From Deltaproteobacteria bacterium (GTDB lineage Bacteria; Desulfobacterota; Binatia; UTPRO1), in NCBI GenBank assembly GCA_016200545.1, contig JACQEO010000028.1, positions 20,728-84,727 on the forward strand: a DNA stretch of 64,000 bases, read 5' to 3'. The translations under genes and the position numbers were made by a program. This document shows positions 28,140 to 37,629 of the stretch, piece by piece (position 1 is the first letter of the stretch; each line of letters begins with the position of its first letter). The notes below the pieces were generated by a model. That model was not told the DNA's origin, did not search any database, and saw nothing but the letters and a program-made list of their open reading frames with translations.

Positions 28140-29912
28140 CTAGCGCGCCGCGCTCCGTTTGACCTGCTCGAGCTCGCGCTGCGCTTCTTCGACAGCGGCG
28201 ACGTCGCCGTCCATCTCGGCGACACGAATGCGGCGCAGCAGCGCCTGGCGAACCGGAAGCGTCGCGTCGGCCCGCAGCTTGGCGAGACAGTCGTCGACGA
28301 GCTTCGTCAGCGTCACGTCGCGGCCGTCGCCGTCGGTCGTGGTGTCCTCGAGCAACCGCCCGGCGATGCGCGCCGCGGTCGCGTCGTCGAGCCGCGACAG
28401 CAGCGTCGCGGGATCGACGGGATCGCCGCGCCGCGCGGTTGCGACGATCTCGTCGGCGAGTGAGCGGAAGAGCGGATCCGTGAAGAGCGCAACGCCGTCG
28501 CCGGCGTCGACGCGCGCGATCGCGGCCGGGTTCGCCAGCATCAGCTCGACGAGGAGCGCCTCGGGACCCGGGGCTTTGGTGGTCGCCGGTGTCGCCGGCC
28601 TCCCCGCCGCCCGCACGGGCTGACGGCGCAGCATCTCCTCGCCGAGGCCGAGATGCTCGGCGGCGCGGCGGACGGTGATGTCGTACTCGAAGGGATCGCC
28701 GATCTTGCCGAGCCAGCCCGCCACGCGCTGCGCGACCTGCGCGCGCTCGGCGGGCGTGCTCGTCGGCACGACGGCGCGATCGAGGTAGAATTCGAGGAGC
28801 GGCGTCGCGCGCGCGAGGAGCGCGAGCGCGGCGTCCTGCCCCTCGCGTCGCACGAACGTGTCGGGGTCGTCGCCGGCGGGGAGGAATGCGGCGTGACCCC
28901 AGAGTCCCGCCTCGAGAAAGGTCGGCAGGCTTTTCTCCGCGGCCGCTTGCCCGGCGGCGTCGCCGTCGAAGAAGGCGATGACGTTGCGGGTGAAGCGTTT
29001 CAGGACCTGGAGCTGCGCGAGCGTGAGCGCCGTGCCGAGCGACGCGACCACGTGCCCGATCCCCGCCTGCGCGAGTGCCAGCACGTCGAAGTATCCCTCG
29101 ACGACGAGCGCGCGGTCGGCGCGGCGAATGGCGTCGCGCGCGAGCGCGAGACCGTAGAGGTGCGCGCCCTTGCGGTAGAGCGGCGTTTCGGGCGAGTTGA
29201 TGTACTTCGGCAGGTCGCCGCCGGCGCTCGGCGTCCCGGGCACGCTGCGACTGCCGAAGCCGACGACGCGTCCCGACGAGTCGGTGATCGGAAACATCAG
29301 GCGGGCGCGAAAACGGTCGTAGTGGCCGCCCTTGTCACGTCGCTCGGCGACGAGCCCGAGTTGCACCGCCGACTCGAGGAAGCGACCGCCGGCGCGCAGC
29401 TTGCGCACCAGGACGTCCGACCCCGCGGGCGCGTAGCCGAGGAGAAACCGCTCGCTGACCTCGCGGCCGATCCCGCGCTCCTCGAGATAGGCGCGTGCCG
29501 GCGCCGCCGCGGTGGAGTCCCAGAGCACGCGCTGGAAGAAGCGCGCTGCCTGCTCGTTCAGGCGAAAGAGTCCTTCACGCTGGCGCAGGGCCGGATCGTC
29601 TTCGTCACGCTCGGGCAGCGTGACGCCGTAGCGGCGGGCGAGCCGCTCGACGATCTCAGGAAACGGCAGCGCCTCGAGACGCGTCAAAAAGGAGAACACG
29701 TTGCCGCCGGCGCCGCACCCGAAGCAATGGAAGATGCCGCGATCCTCGTTGACGGTGAACGACGGCGTCTTCTCGGCGTGAAACGGACAGAGCCCGACGT
29801 GATTGCGTCCGACGCGCCGGAGACCGACGTGCGCACCGACGACCTCGACGATGTTGGCGCGTTCGCGCACCTGGAGGAGGACGTCCTCGGGAATTCGCCC
29901 GCGCACGCTCAC
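28140..29912 (-). CDS. dnaG: DNA primase
   Basis: Synthesises RNA primers at the replication fork. About 590 residues. The CHC2 zinc finger ([13 protein letters not shown] ... [11 protein letters not shown]), the catalytic core [15 protein letters not shown], and the TOPRIM motif [16 protein letters not shown] with [15 protein letters not shown] are all present. The C-terminal helicase-binding region is poorly conserved, as usual. The start is taken as GTG 29912, overlapping the cvpA stop by 4 nt. Confidence 0.96.
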   Translation of the reverse strand: MSVRGRIPEDVLLQVRERANIVEVVGAHVGLRRVGRNHVGLCPFHAEKTPSFTVNEDRGIFHCFGCGAGGNVFSFLTRLEALPFPEIVERLARRYGVTLPERDEDDPALRQREGLFRLNEQAARFFQRVLWDSTAAAPARAYLEERGIGREVSERFLLGYAPAGSDVLVRKLRAGGRFLESAVQLGLVAERRDKGGHYDRFRARLMFPITDSSGRVVGFGSRSVPGTPSAGGDLPKYINSPETPLYRKGAHLYGLALARDAIRRADRALVVEGYFDVLALAQAGIGHVVASLGTALTLAQLQVLKRFTRNVIAFFDGDAAGQAAAEKSLPTFLEAGLWGHAAFLPAGDDPDTFVRREGQDAALALLARATPLLEFYLDRAVVPTSTPAERAQVAQRVAGWLGKIGDPFEYDITVRRAAEHLGLGEEMLRRQPVRAAGRPATPATTKAPGPEALLVELMLANPAAIARVDAGDGVALFTDPLFRSLADEIVATARRGDPVDPATLLSRLDDATAARIAGRLLEDTTTDGDGRDVTLTKLVDDCLAKLRADATLPVRQALLRRIRVAEMDGDVAAVEEAQRELEQVKRSAAR

Positions 29913-30457
29913 CACTCCTCGACCGATCCGGGGGCGCCGCGCCGTCGCACCGGGGCACCGCCCTCTTCCTCGAGGCGGAGCACGCGCTCGCGCGGAAGAT
30001 GATCATCACGCAGCTCGCCGGCGAGACCGAGCAGGCGTCCGGCGATGCGCGACTGCTCGAGCTCGCTCACGAACGCCGGCATCGGCGTGTAAGCGCGGAT
30101 GAGGAGGAGCGCGATCATCGTCATCGCCGCGCCCTTGGCGACGCCGAACAGCGCGCCCGCGACGCGGTTCACCGGCGAGAGGAAGAGTATCCCGAGGAGC
30201 CGGTGCAGCAGCGCGCCGACGACGTTGGCGAGGAAGTCGATGGCGAAAAAGACCGCCGCAAAAGCGACGATCGGGCGGATGCGCTCGGGTATGGCATCCG
30301 GGAGGTACGGCACCGCGGCCGCATAGCTCGCCGCGGCGACGGCGAGACCGCCGATCAGGCCGACGAACCCGAAAAACTCACGGGAAAACCCGCGCCAGAA
30401 GCCACGCGCGGCGAAGACGGTGAGGACGATCGCGAGGACCACGTCGATCCGATTCAC
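29909..30457 (-). CDS. cvpA: CvpA family membrane protein
   Basis: 182 residues with four hydrophobic helices (VVLAIVLTVFAARGFWRGF at the N-terminus; IRPIVAFAAVFFAIDFLANV; GAAMTMIALLLIRAY), the CvpA/colicin V production family pattern. Characterised members affect envelope homeostasis or colicin V production in enterobacteria; here the role is unknown. The C-terminus is hydrophilic and charged. Coupled to dnaG by a GTGA overlap, an arrangement that suggests co-expression with the primase. Confidence 0.85.
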   Translation of the reverse strand: MNRIDVVLAIVLTVFAARGFWRGFSREFFGFVGLIGGLAVAAASYAAAVPYLPDAIPERIRPIVAFAAVFFAIDFLANVVGALLHRLLGILFLSPVNRVAGALFGVAKGAAMTMIALLLIRAYTPMPAFVSELEQSRIAGRLLGLAGELRDDHLPRERVLRLEEEGGAPVRRRGAPGSVEEW

Positions 30458-30545
30458 ACCCGCACGCCCCGTTCCAGTAGGTCATCCGCCTCCGCATCCA
30501 CCCCACCCGCTCGTCCAACGTTCAGATTTCGACAGTGCCACTGCG

Positions 30546-30581
30546 ACGGGCCGGCGCGGCCGAACGCCGCCGCCGGCCCGT
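30546..30581 (-). terminator. Hairpin 3' of rpsU
   Basis: Perfect 11-bp inverted repeat ACGGGCCGGCG / CGCCGGCCCGT with a 14-nt loop, starting 6 bases after the rpsU stop. No T-run follows on the transcribed strand, so it may terminate only partly or protect the 3' end of the rpsU message before cvpA. Confidence 0.5.
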
Positions 30582-30586
30582 GATAC

Positions 30587-30787
30587 TCACGCGTGCTGTG
30601 TTCGACTGGCGCGCCGGAGCGCGCGCTTCTTCGCGGCGAGCGCCTTCTTCTTTCGCTTCACGCTCGGCTTCTCGTAGTGCTCTCGCTTGCGTAGCTCGGC
30701 GAGGATGCCCGCCTTCTCACATTGCTTCTTGAAACGCCGGATGGCGCTTTCTATAGGCTCGTTGTCCTTGACCCTGACTCCGGCCAT
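30587..30787 (-). CDS. rpsU: 30S ribosomal protein S21
   Basis: 66 residues, basic, with the family core [20 protein letters not shown] and the [15 protein letters not shown] tail. Small-subunit protein contacting the anti-Shine-Dalgarno region. ATG 30787 has a purine-rich GGAGGGGGG upstream at suitable spacing. Placement ahead of dnaG and rpoD recalls the classical rpsU-dnaG-rpoD operon, here with cvpA inserted. Confidence 0.95.
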   Translation of the reverse strand: MAGVRVKDNEPIESAIRRFKKQCEKAGILAELRKREHYEKPSVKRKKKALAAKKRALRRASRTQHA

Positions 30788-30862
30788 GCAATAGTTCACC
30801 CCCCTCCGCTGATGCTTGGAGTGGTTTGCGGAACGCGGCGGTCACTCTTAGATAAAATCGCC

Positions 30863-33613
30863 ATGGAGTCAAGAAAATCCGAACGCACGCGGCCCGTCGT
30901 CGTCGCGCGACACTCCGGTGGGCCGGGCGCCGCCGGCACCGAGAGCTTTACACTCGCGAACGGCATGCAGGTGATCGTGCGCGAGGATCACTTCGCGCCG
31001 GTCGTCGCGCTGCAAGCGTGGGTGAAAATCGGCGCTGCCGACGAGCACGAGGCCGAGGCGGGCGTCGCGCACGTCCACGAGCACATGCTCTTCAAGGGCA
31101 CCGCGCGACGCGGCGTCGGTCAGATCGCGGCCGAGGTGGAGTCGTCGGGCGGGCTCATCAACGCGTTCACCACCGCCGATCACACGGTCTACCACCTGGT
31201 GCTCGCCGGGCGGTATTTTGCGACCGGCCTCGACATCCTCGCCGACGCGCTCCGCAACTCCACCTTCGACGCCGACGAGCTCGCGCGCGAGCTGAACGTC
31301 GTCCTCGAGGAGTGGAAGCGGTCGGAGGACATGCCGGTGTCGCGCGCCTACACCGACCTCTTCCGGTTGACCTTCAAGAACCACCCCTACGGCCGTCCGG
31401 TGATCGGCTGGCGCCACACCATCGCGGCGCTCGACCGCGGCCGTGTCCTCGACTTCTTCCAGCGCTGGTACCGCCCGAACAACGTCGTGCTGGTGGTCGT
31501 CGGCGACGTCAGCCTCGACGCCGTCCGCAGACACGTCAATACCGCCTTCGACGGCTGGCAGGCGGCGCCGCTTCCGGCGCGCGCGCGACCCGTCGAGCCG
31601 CCGCAGCTCGAGATGCGCACCACCGCCATCGACATGGCGGTGCAGGAGCACCATCTCCTTCTCGGCTTCCGCGTCCCGTCGGCGCACGACCCCGACGCGG
31701 TCGCGCTCGATCTCCTCGCCTACGTCCTCGCGGGCGGCGAGAGCACGCGCTTGGTGAGCACCCTGGAGGCGCAAAAGGAGCTCGTCAACTCGGTCTCCGC
31801 GTTCGCCTACACGCCACAGGATCCGGGACTTTTCGTCCTCCTCGCCTCGCTCGAGCGGAAGAAGATCGCGGCCGCGACGCGCGAGCTCCTGAGCGCGCTC
31901 GTCCCGTTGCGCACCGACCTGGTGGGCCGCGCCGAGCTGACGCGCGCCCGCAGCAATCTCGAGAGCGAGTTCGTGTATCGCAAGGAAACGATGCAAGGAC
32001 AGGCGCGCCTCCTCGGCTACTCGCAGTGCGTGTTCGGCGATCCCGACTACGAGACCCGCTACCTCGGTAAGCTCGCGGCGGTGACGCGCGAGGACATTCA
32101 GCGGGTGGCACACTCGTATCTGCAAGAGCAGAACCTGGTCGCGGTCGTCGTCGGACCCGACGCCGCACGCCTGGCGCCGACGCCGCACGCGCTCGCCGCC
32201 GCGTTGGCCGCGCCGGCACCGGCTGCGGCGGCGACGCGGGGGTCGCGCGCCGCCTCGGCGGCGCGTCCGCGCGCCAACCCGCGACCCGGAATCCACACGC
32301 GCACGCTCGAGAACGGCGTGCGCCTGGTCGTGAAGGAGCACCACGCGGCGCCGCTCGTCGCGCTGCGCGCCGCGGTGCTGGGCGGCCTCCTCCTCGAGCG
32401 CGCGGAGACCAACGGCATCAACAACTTCCTCGCCGGCCTGGTCACGCGCGGCAGCCGGCATCACTCGCGCGAGAGCCTCGCGCGCGCCGTCGAGTCGCTC
32501 GCCGGCAACCTCGACGGCTTCTCCGGACGCAACTCCTTCGGGCTGCGCGGTCAGTTCATCGCGCGCCACGCCGAGGAGGGCATGGAGCTCTTCCTCGAGG
32601 TGCTGCGGCATCCGACGTTTCCCGCCGAAGAGGTCGAGAAGCGCCGGCGCGAGCTCCTGGTCGCGATCGCCAACCGCGACGACGAGCCGGCGCAGCGTGC
32701 GCTCGAGCTCTTCTACGCCGCGCATTTCCCGCAGCATCCCTACGGCCTGACGGTGCTCGGGACGCGTCCGACGATCAGCGGCTTCACGCGCGCCGCACTC
32801 GTCACCTACTACCGCCGCCTGCTCGCGCCGAGCCGTCTCGTCGTCTCCGCCGTCGGCGATCTCGACGCCGGCTGGACGCTCGACCGTCTCGAGGCAGCGC
32901 TCGGCGATCTGCCGATGCCGCGCCCGCTTCCCCGTCCGCTCGCGGCGCCGCCGCCGTCGCGCATGCGGCGGGTCACCCGCCACCTCGAGCGCCAGCAGAC
33001 GCACTTCGTGCTCGGGATGCGCGGTGGACGCGTCACCGACTCGGACCGCGCCGTCCTCAAAGTGCTCGAGGCGGTGCTGTCGCGCCAGGGCGGGCGGCTC
33101 TTCCTCGAGCTCCGCGACCGCCAGGGCCTCGCCTACTCGGTCTCCGCGTTCGCCTCCGAAGGCGTCGATCCCGGCGTCTTCGGCATCTACTTCGCGTGCG
33201 ATCCGAGCGTCGTCGAGCGCGCCGTGGCCGGCGTGCTCACCGAGCTCACGCGCCTGCGCGACGAGTCGATCAGCGCCACCGAGCTCGAGCAGGCGCGCAA
33301 ATACCTGCTGGGCAGCTACGAGATCTCGCTGCAGACGAACACCGCGCAAGGCGACGAGCTCGCCTTCAACGAGCTCTACGGTCTCGGCATCGACGGCGGC
33401 GATCGCTACCGCGAGGCGCTCGCGAAGGTCACACCCGCGGCGGTGCAGGCGGCGGCGCGCGGCTACTTCAATCTCAGCGCGTACACGCTCGCCGTCGTCG
33501 GCCCGCGCGGCCAGGCGGACATGCGCGAGCGCCCCAACGGGCGCGCCGAGAGCTCCAGCAAGCGCTCGGGCGCGAACGGACGCGCTCAGAGCTCCGCGAA
33601 GCGCTCCGGATAG
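30863..33613 (+). CDS. M16 family zinc metallopeptidase, fused double-length form
   Basis: About 916 residues, two M16 halves in one chain. The N-terminal half has the inverted zinc motif HVHEH (in VAHVHEHMLFKGT) and the distal Glu region around FDADELARELNVVLEEWKRS. The C-terminal half (NGVRLVVKEHHAAPLVALRA) has no HxxEH and is the inactive partner typical of such fusions. An R/Y-type C-terminal motif appears in RQGLAYSVSAF. The protein lacks an obvious signal peptide. The last 25 residues contain an imperfect tandem repeat (NGRAESSSKRSGA / NGRAQSSAKRSG). Its end overlaps that of the convergent GDPD gene. Confidence 0.92.
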   Translation: MESRKSERTRPVVVARHSGGPGAAGTESFTLANGMQVIVREDHFAPVVALQAWVKIGAADEHEAEAGVAHVHEHMLFKGTARRGVGQIAAEVESSGGLINAFTTADHTVYHLVLAGRYFATGLDILADALRNSTFDADELARELNVVLEEWKRSEDMPVSRAYTDLFRLTFKNHPYGRPVIGWRHTIAALDRGRVLDFFQRWYRPNNVVLVVVGDVSLDAVRRHVNTAFDGWQAAPLPARARPVEPPQLEMRTTAIDMAVQEHHLLLGFRVPSAHDPDAVALDLLAYVLAGGESTRLVSTLEAQKELVNSVSAFAYTPQDPGLFVLLASLERKKIAAATRELLSALVPLRTDLVGRAELTRARSNLESEFVYRKETMQGQARLLGYSQCVFGDPDYETRYLGKLAAVTREDIQRVAHSYLQEQNLVAVVVGPDAARLAPTPHALAAALAAPAPAAAATRGSRAASAARPRANPRPGIHTRTLENGVRLVVKEHHAAPLVALRAAVLGGLLLERAETNGINNFLAGLVTRGSRHHSRESLARAVESLAGNLDGFSGRNSFGLRGQFIARHAEEGMELFLEVLRHPTFPAEEVEKRRRELLVAIANRDDEPAQRALELFYAAHFPQHPYGLTVLGTRPTISGFTRAALVTYYRRLLAPSRLVVSAVGDLDAGWTLDRLEAALGDLPMPRPLPRPLAAPPPSRMRRVTRHLERQQTHFVLGMRGGRVTDSDRAVLKVLEAVLSRQGGRLFLELRDRQGLAYSVSAFASEGVDPGVFGIYFACDPSVVERAVAGVLTELTRLRDESISATELEQARKYLLGSYEISLQTNTAQGDELAFNELYGLGIDGGDRYREALAKVTPAAVQAAARGYFNLSAYTLAVVGPRGQADMRERPNGRAESSSKRSGANGRAQSSAKRSG

Positions 33614-34344
33614 TCGCTGAAGAGCGCGTCGACGCCGGCCGCGACCAGCCGGCGCATCTCGGCGACATCGTTCACCGTCCACACCCAGACGCCGAGGTCA
33701 CGCGCGTGCGCGGCCGCGATCAGCTCGGGTGTCACCAGGCGGCGGCTCGGCACGATGCAACGGGCATGGAGCTCGTCGGCGAGCGCGAGCGCGCCGGTGG
33801 CGGGCCGCCGGTCCCAGAGAACGCCGATGGCGGCGTCGGTCGAGGCGGCGCGAACGTTCCGCACCGCCGCCTCGTGGAACGACGAGAAGAGCACCCACGA
33901 GAGCGCGTCGTGCGCGGCAACGAGCGCGACCAGCGGCGCCTCGATCGCGCCGACGTCGCGAGCGCTCTTGATCTCGACGTTCAGGACGACGCGGCCGTCG
34001 AGCTGCGCCAGCACGTCCGCGAGCCGGGGAATGCGCTCGCCGCGAAACGTCGGCCCGCGCCAAGCGCCGGCATCGAGTGCCGCGAGCTCGTCCCAGCGCT
34101 TCACCGCAACCGGGCCGATCCCGCTCGTCGTCCGCTCGAGCGTCTCGTCGTGGATCACGACCGGCACGCCGTCGGCGGAGAGCTGGCAATCGAGCTCGAT
34201 CGCGTCGACGCCGAGCGCGAGCGCGGCGGCGAACGCGGCGCAGGTGTTCTCGGGCACGCGGCCGGAGGCACCGCGATGGGCGATGCGCAGCAACTCGCCC
34301 GCTGCCGAGCGGGCGCGAATCGTCGCCGTAGCGGCGGACGTCAT
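33586..34344 (-). CDS. Glycerophosphodiester phosphodiesterase
   Basis: 252 residues, TIM-barrel GDPD family, hydrolysing glycerophosphodiesters to glycerol-3-phosphate and an alcohol. Catalytic signatures: RIAHRGASGRVPENTCAAF (His and Arg), AIELDCQLSADGVPVVIHDE (Glu, Asp, His). VLNVEIKSARD carries a further metal ligand, and VWTVNDVAEMRRLVAAGVDA ends the barrel. No signal peptide, so cytoplasmic. Tail-to-tail overlap of 28 bases with the M16 peptidase gene. Confidence 0.92.
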   Translation of the reverse strand: MTSAATATIRARSAAGELLRIAHRGASGRVPENTCAAFAAALALGVDAIELDCQLSADGVPVVIHDETLERTTSGIGPVAVKRWDELAALDAGAWRGPTFRGERIPRLADVLAQLDGRVVLNVEIKSARDVGAIEAPLVALVAAHDALSWVLFSSFHEAAVRNVRAASTDAAIGVLWDRRPATGALALADELHARCIVPSRRLVTPELIAAAHARDLGVWVWTVNDVAEMRRLVAAGVDALFSDYPERFAEL

Positions 34345-34407
34345 GCCCTTTCGTAACGACGTCGGGCGCCGTTCACAAGCCGCGGGATCTGACGTAGAGC
34401 ATCGCCG

Positions 34408-35130
34408 ATGCGGAGCCCGCGCGCACGCCCGATCCTCGTCGCGACCGCCGCCGCCGCGCTCGTCGGCGGCGTGATGGCCTGGGCGGCCGGCGTCCTCGCA
34501 ATCTCATCGCCCGTGCCGTCGCCCACGCATGTGCCGTTCGCGGCGACGAGCCGGCATCCGTTCGACGACGTCGCGCATTGGGCGTCGGTCTTCGACGATC
34601 CGGCGCGCGATGTGTGGCAGAAGCCGCGCGACGTCGTCGGCGCGCTCGGCCTGCGACCGGGGATGACCGTCGCCGACCTCGGCGCCGGCACCGGCTACTT
34701 CAGCCGCTATCTGTCAGCGGCGGTCGGTGAGACCGGCACCGTCTTCGCCGTCGAGACCGAGCCGAATCTGCTGGCACGGCTGCGCGAGCGCGCGGAGCAG
34801 GAGCAGACGGCGAACGTCACGCCCATCCTCGCGTCGTTCGACGATTCGCGCCTGCCGGCGGGCGCCGTCGACGTCGTGCTGATCGTCGACACCTTTCACC
34901 ATCTCGATCGGCGCCTCGAATACCTCACGCGACTGCGGCGTGTGCTGAAGCCGCGCGGCCGTGTCGCCATCGTCGATTGGCAGGCGACGGAGCTCCCGGT
35001 CGGACCGCCCATGGAACACAAGATCGCGCGCGCCGACGTCATCGCCGAGATGCAGGCGGCGGGTTACCGCCTGACCGCGGAGCCGGCGATCCTGCCGTAT
35101 CAGTACGTGCTCGTCTTCACGGCGGCGTGA
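34408..35130 (+). CDS. SAM-dependent methyltransferase with N-terminal membrane anchor
   Basis: 240 residues. The N-terminus has an alanine-rich hydrophobic helix (VATAAAALVGGVMAWAAGVL) that could be a signal or anchor. The class I methyltransferase core has MTVADLGAGTGYFSRYL (motif I), VFAVETEPNL (motif II acid), and VDVVLIVDTFHHLDRRLEYL. Substrate unknown. Membrane-linked or exported methyltransferases of this kind recur in proteobacterial genomes. The start at ATG 34408 includes the anchor; a shorter cytoplasmic form could begin later. Confidence 0.8.
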   Translation: MRSPRARPILVATAAAALVGGVMAWAAGVLAISSPVPSPTHVPFAATSRHPFDDVAHWASVFDDPARDVWQKPRDVVGALGLRPGMTVADLGAGTGYFSRYLSAAVGETGTVFAVETEPNLLARLRERAEQEQTANVTPILASFDDSRLPAGAVDVVLIVDTFHHLDRRLEYLTRLRRVLKPRGRVAIVDWQATELPVGPPMEHKIARADVIAEMQAAGYRLTAEPAILPYQYVLVFTAA

Positions 35131-35209
35131 TCGGGACCTCCCACGCACGGGGATTTCACGGGATCCCAGGGGGGCTTCAATCCGCTGCGGTCGCGGACGA
35201 GAATGGCTC

Positions 35210-35806
35210 GTGCGCTCCCGAGTCCTGCTTATGCTCGCACTGCTCCTGGTCGCGCGCGCCGCGTCCGCGGATTCGCTCGCCGACGTACGGCAACGCCTGC
35301 ACGCGGCGAGCGTCAACGTCGGCGACGGCTGCTCCGGCGTCCTCACCGACGGTCGCGACCTCGTCGTCACCGCCCGCCACTGCGTCACCGATCGCGACTC
35401 GCTCGAGATCCGCTTCACGAACGGCCTGGTGCGCACCGCTTGGGTGGCGGCGACGGACGACGTCGCCGATCAAGCCGTCCTCCTCCTCGAAGACCCGGTG
35501 CCGGTAGAGCCGCTGGCACTCGTGCGCACGATCCCGATCTCCGGCACCATCCTCTACTTCGAGGGCAATCCGCGCGCGCCGCGCTTCCAGGAGGCGCGAC
35601 TCGATCACACCGGTCGCTGCCCGTCGCTGCCGGGCCTGCCGAACGCCCTCTTCACCACCGTCGACGGCGTCCCCGGCGACTCGGGCGCTCCTGTCATCGA
35701 CGCCGGCGGGCGCGTCGTCGGTCTGGTGCACGGCGGGGCGCAGTGTCAGATCGCGACTCCGGCGGACACGCTCATCCACCTGATCGACCGCGCCCTCGCC
35801 CCGTAG
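35210..35806 (+). CDS. Secreted trypsin-like serine protease
   Basis: 198 residues. An N-terminal signal peptide (VLLMLALLLVARAASAD) precedes a chymotrypsin-fold domain with the catalytic triad visible: His in VVTARHC, Asp in DDVADQAVLLL and Ser in GVPGDSGAPV. Cysteine pairs (CSGV, RHC, CPSL, QCQI) suggest disulfides, fitting export to the periplasm. Residue order and spacing match the S1 family, but the domain is compact. Target unknown. The ATG 35210 start gives the signal peptide directly. Confidence 0.82.
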   Translation: MRSRVLLMLALLLVARAASADSLADVRQRLHAASVNVGDGCSGVLTDGRDLVVTARHCVTDRDSLEIRFTNGLVRTAWVAATDDVADQAVLLLEDPVPVEPLALVRTIPISGTILYFEGNPRAPRFQEARLDHTGRCPSLPGLPNALFTTVDGVPGDSGAPVIDAGGRVVGLVHGGAQCQIATPADTLIHLIDRALAP

Positions 35807-35850
35807 CGAGTTGCCGGCGCGCGCACGTGCGTGGCATACACGCGCACGCG

Positions 35851-36792
35851 ATGGCGACGAGAGCACGCAGAGCGTCGGCGCCACGCACGCGCGCACGCGC
35901 CACCTGGCTCGAGGCTGCCGTGCGCGTGCCCGTCGACGTCGCCGAGCGCGTCGGCACGCTCCTCGTCGAGGCCGGCTCGCACGGCGTCGTGACCGGCGTG
36001 CGCGAGCTCGCGCACGGGCCGCGTGCGCGACGCTATGAGACGGTGCGCGGCTTCTTTCCCGCCGCCGAGCCGGTGCGGGCGCGGCTCGCGGTGCGCGCCG
36101 CCTTGAGCCGCACCGCCGAGCCCGCGCTCGCGCGTGCGCGCGTCGCCTGGCGCGAGCTCGACGCGCGGCTCTGGGAGATGGACTGGCGGGAGCACTTCCA
36201 GCCGGTCGTCGCCGGCCGCTCGCTCGTCGTCGTGCCGCCGTGGAACCGCGAGCGCTTCGGCGACCGGCGCCGCATCGTCATTCATCCCGGCATGGCGTTC
36301 GGCACCGGACAGCATGCAACGACGCTCTCCTGCCTCGAGGTGCTCGAGCGCCTCGCGAGCCCACCCCCGGCGCGCGCGCTCGACGTCGGCACCGGAACCG
36401 GCGTCCTCGCAATTGCGCTCGCCAAGCTCGGCGTCCGCCGCGTGCGCGCCGTCGACACCGACCCGCAGGCGCTCACCGCCGCGCGCGCCAACGTGCGCCG
36501 GAACGGCCTCGCGGCGCGCATCCGGCTGTCGAGCACGGCGCTCGACGCCGTGCCGCCGCCGGCAACGTCACAGTTTCCGCTCGTCGTCGCCAATCTCTAC
36601 GTCGACGCGCTGCTCGCGCTCGCGCCGACGCTCGCGGCCGTGGTCGCGCCCGGCGGCGCGCTCGTCACCTCCGGCGTGCTGCGCGCGCAGCAGCACCGCC
36701 TGCGCACGGCCTTCGCCATGCCGCGCTGGCGCCTGGTGAGCGCGATCCGGCGTGGCGCCTGGGTCACCAGCGTCTTCAGGCGCGAGGGCTGA
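35851..36792 (+). CDS. prmA: Ribosomal protein L11 methyltransferase
   Basis: 313 residues. Trimethylates ribosomal protein L11 using SAM. The N-terminal substrate-binding domain is Arg/Ala rich; the catalytic part has HPGMAFGTGQHATTLSCLEV, motif I ALDVGTGTGVLAIALAKLG and the post-motif VVANLYVDALLAL. The conserved FGTGxH motif identifies PrmA. It abuts rsmE, with which it commonly forms an operon. Confidence 0.92.
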   Translation: MATRARRASAPRTRARATWLEAAVRVPVDVAERVGTLLVEAGSHGVVTGVRELAHGPRARRYETVRGFFPAAEPVRARLAVRAALSRTAEPALARARVAWRELDARLWEMDWREHFQPVVAGRSLVVVPPWNRERFGDRRRIVIHPGMAFGTGQHATTLSCLEVLERLASPPPARALDVGTGTGVLAIALAKLGVRRVRAVDTDPQALTAARANVRRNGLAARIRLSSTALDAVPPPATSQFPLVVANLYVDALLALAPTLAAVVAPGGALVTSGVLRAQQHRLRTAFAMPRWRLVSAIRRGAWVTSVFRREG

Positions 36793-36793
36793 C

Positions 36794-37552
36794 GTGCCGC
36801 GCTTCTTCGTCCCCGCGAGCGACATCGCCGACGGTACGGCGTCGGTGCGCGGCAGCGAGTTCCGCCACCTGCAACGCGTGCTGCGCCTGCGCGAGGGCGA
36901 CCACGTGACGCTCTTCGACGACGCCGGCACGGAGCACGCGGGCGTCGTCGTGAGCCTCTCGCCACGCGTCGCGTTGGTGCGGGTCACCGCGTCGACGATG
37001 CCGCGACGCGAGTCGCCGCTCGCGCTCACGCTCTACCAGGGCATCCCGAAGGGCCGGAAGATGGATCTCGTCGTCGAGAAGGCGACCGAGCTCGGCGTGC
37101 AGACGATCGTGCCCTTCCACTCCGCGTTCTCGCTCGGCGCCGGCGCCGGCGCTGGAGCAAAGCGCGAGCGCTGGCAGCGCATCGCCGTCGCCGCTGCGAA
37201 GCAGTCGGGCCGCACCAGCGTGCCGGCGATCGCGGCGCCGATCGCGTTCACCGAGGTCGTGGACGCGGCGGCGGCGCACGATCTCCGCCTGCTCTTCTTC
37301 GAAGGCACGGGGACGGTGCCGTTCGTCGCGCTGCCGGAGCCGGCGACGCCGCCGCAATCGGCGGCGATCGCGATCGGTCCCGAAGGCGGCTTCAGCCGCG
37401 ACGAGACCGCCGCCGCGCGCGACGCCGGGTTCGCGCTCGTCGACATGGGACCGCGCATCCTCCGCACCGAGACCGCGGCGCTCGTCGCCGCCACACTGGT
37501 GCAAGCGCGCTGGGGCGACCTCGGCGCCGCGCACTCGCACCGCGACGCCTGA
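36794..37552 (+). CDS. rsmE: 16S rRNA (uracil-1498-N3)-methyltransferase
   Basis: 252 residues; SPOUT-class methyltransferase. N-terminal PUA-like domain (HLQRVLRLREGDHVTLFDD), the KGRKMDLVVEKATELGVQTI segment, and the knotted SAM site IAIGPEGGFSRDE with LGPRILRTETA-like MGPRILRTETAALVA. Start is GTG 36794, two bases after the prmA stop, so the pair are co-transcribed. Complete. Confidence 0.93.
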   Translation: MPRFFVPASDIADGTASVRGSEFRHLQRVLRLREGDHVTLFDDAGTEHAGVVVSLSPRVALVRVTASTMPRRESPLALTLYQGIPKGRKMDLVVEKATELGVQTIVPFHSAFSLGAGAGAGAKRERWQRIAVAAAKQSGRTSVPAIAAPIAFTEVVDAAAAHDLRLLFFEGTGTVPFVALPEPATPPQSAAIAIGPEGGFSRDETAAARDAGFALVDMGPRILRTETAALVAATLVQARWGDLGAAHSHRDA

Positions 37553-37553
37553 C

Positions 37554-37588
37554 GGCGACCGGCGCGTGCCGCGGCAGGCGCCGTCGCC
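37554..37588 (+). terminator. Hairpin 3' of rsmE
   Basis: Eleven paired bases in two blocks (GGCGAC/GTCGCC and GGCGC/GCGCC) separated by one bulged base, starting 2 nt after the rsmE stop and followed by TTGTGT. Terminator-like with a weak T-tract. Confidence 0.45.
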
Positions 37589-37629
37589 TTGTGTCGCCGG
37601 GGGACGCGGCATAGCATCGCGCCCGCGCC

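Noticed and set aside
30869..33682. 937-residue open frame antisense to the M16 peptidase
   Set aside because: It is an arginine/alanine/glutamate-rich shadow of a well-supported gene in a GC-rich genome, with no recognisable domain.
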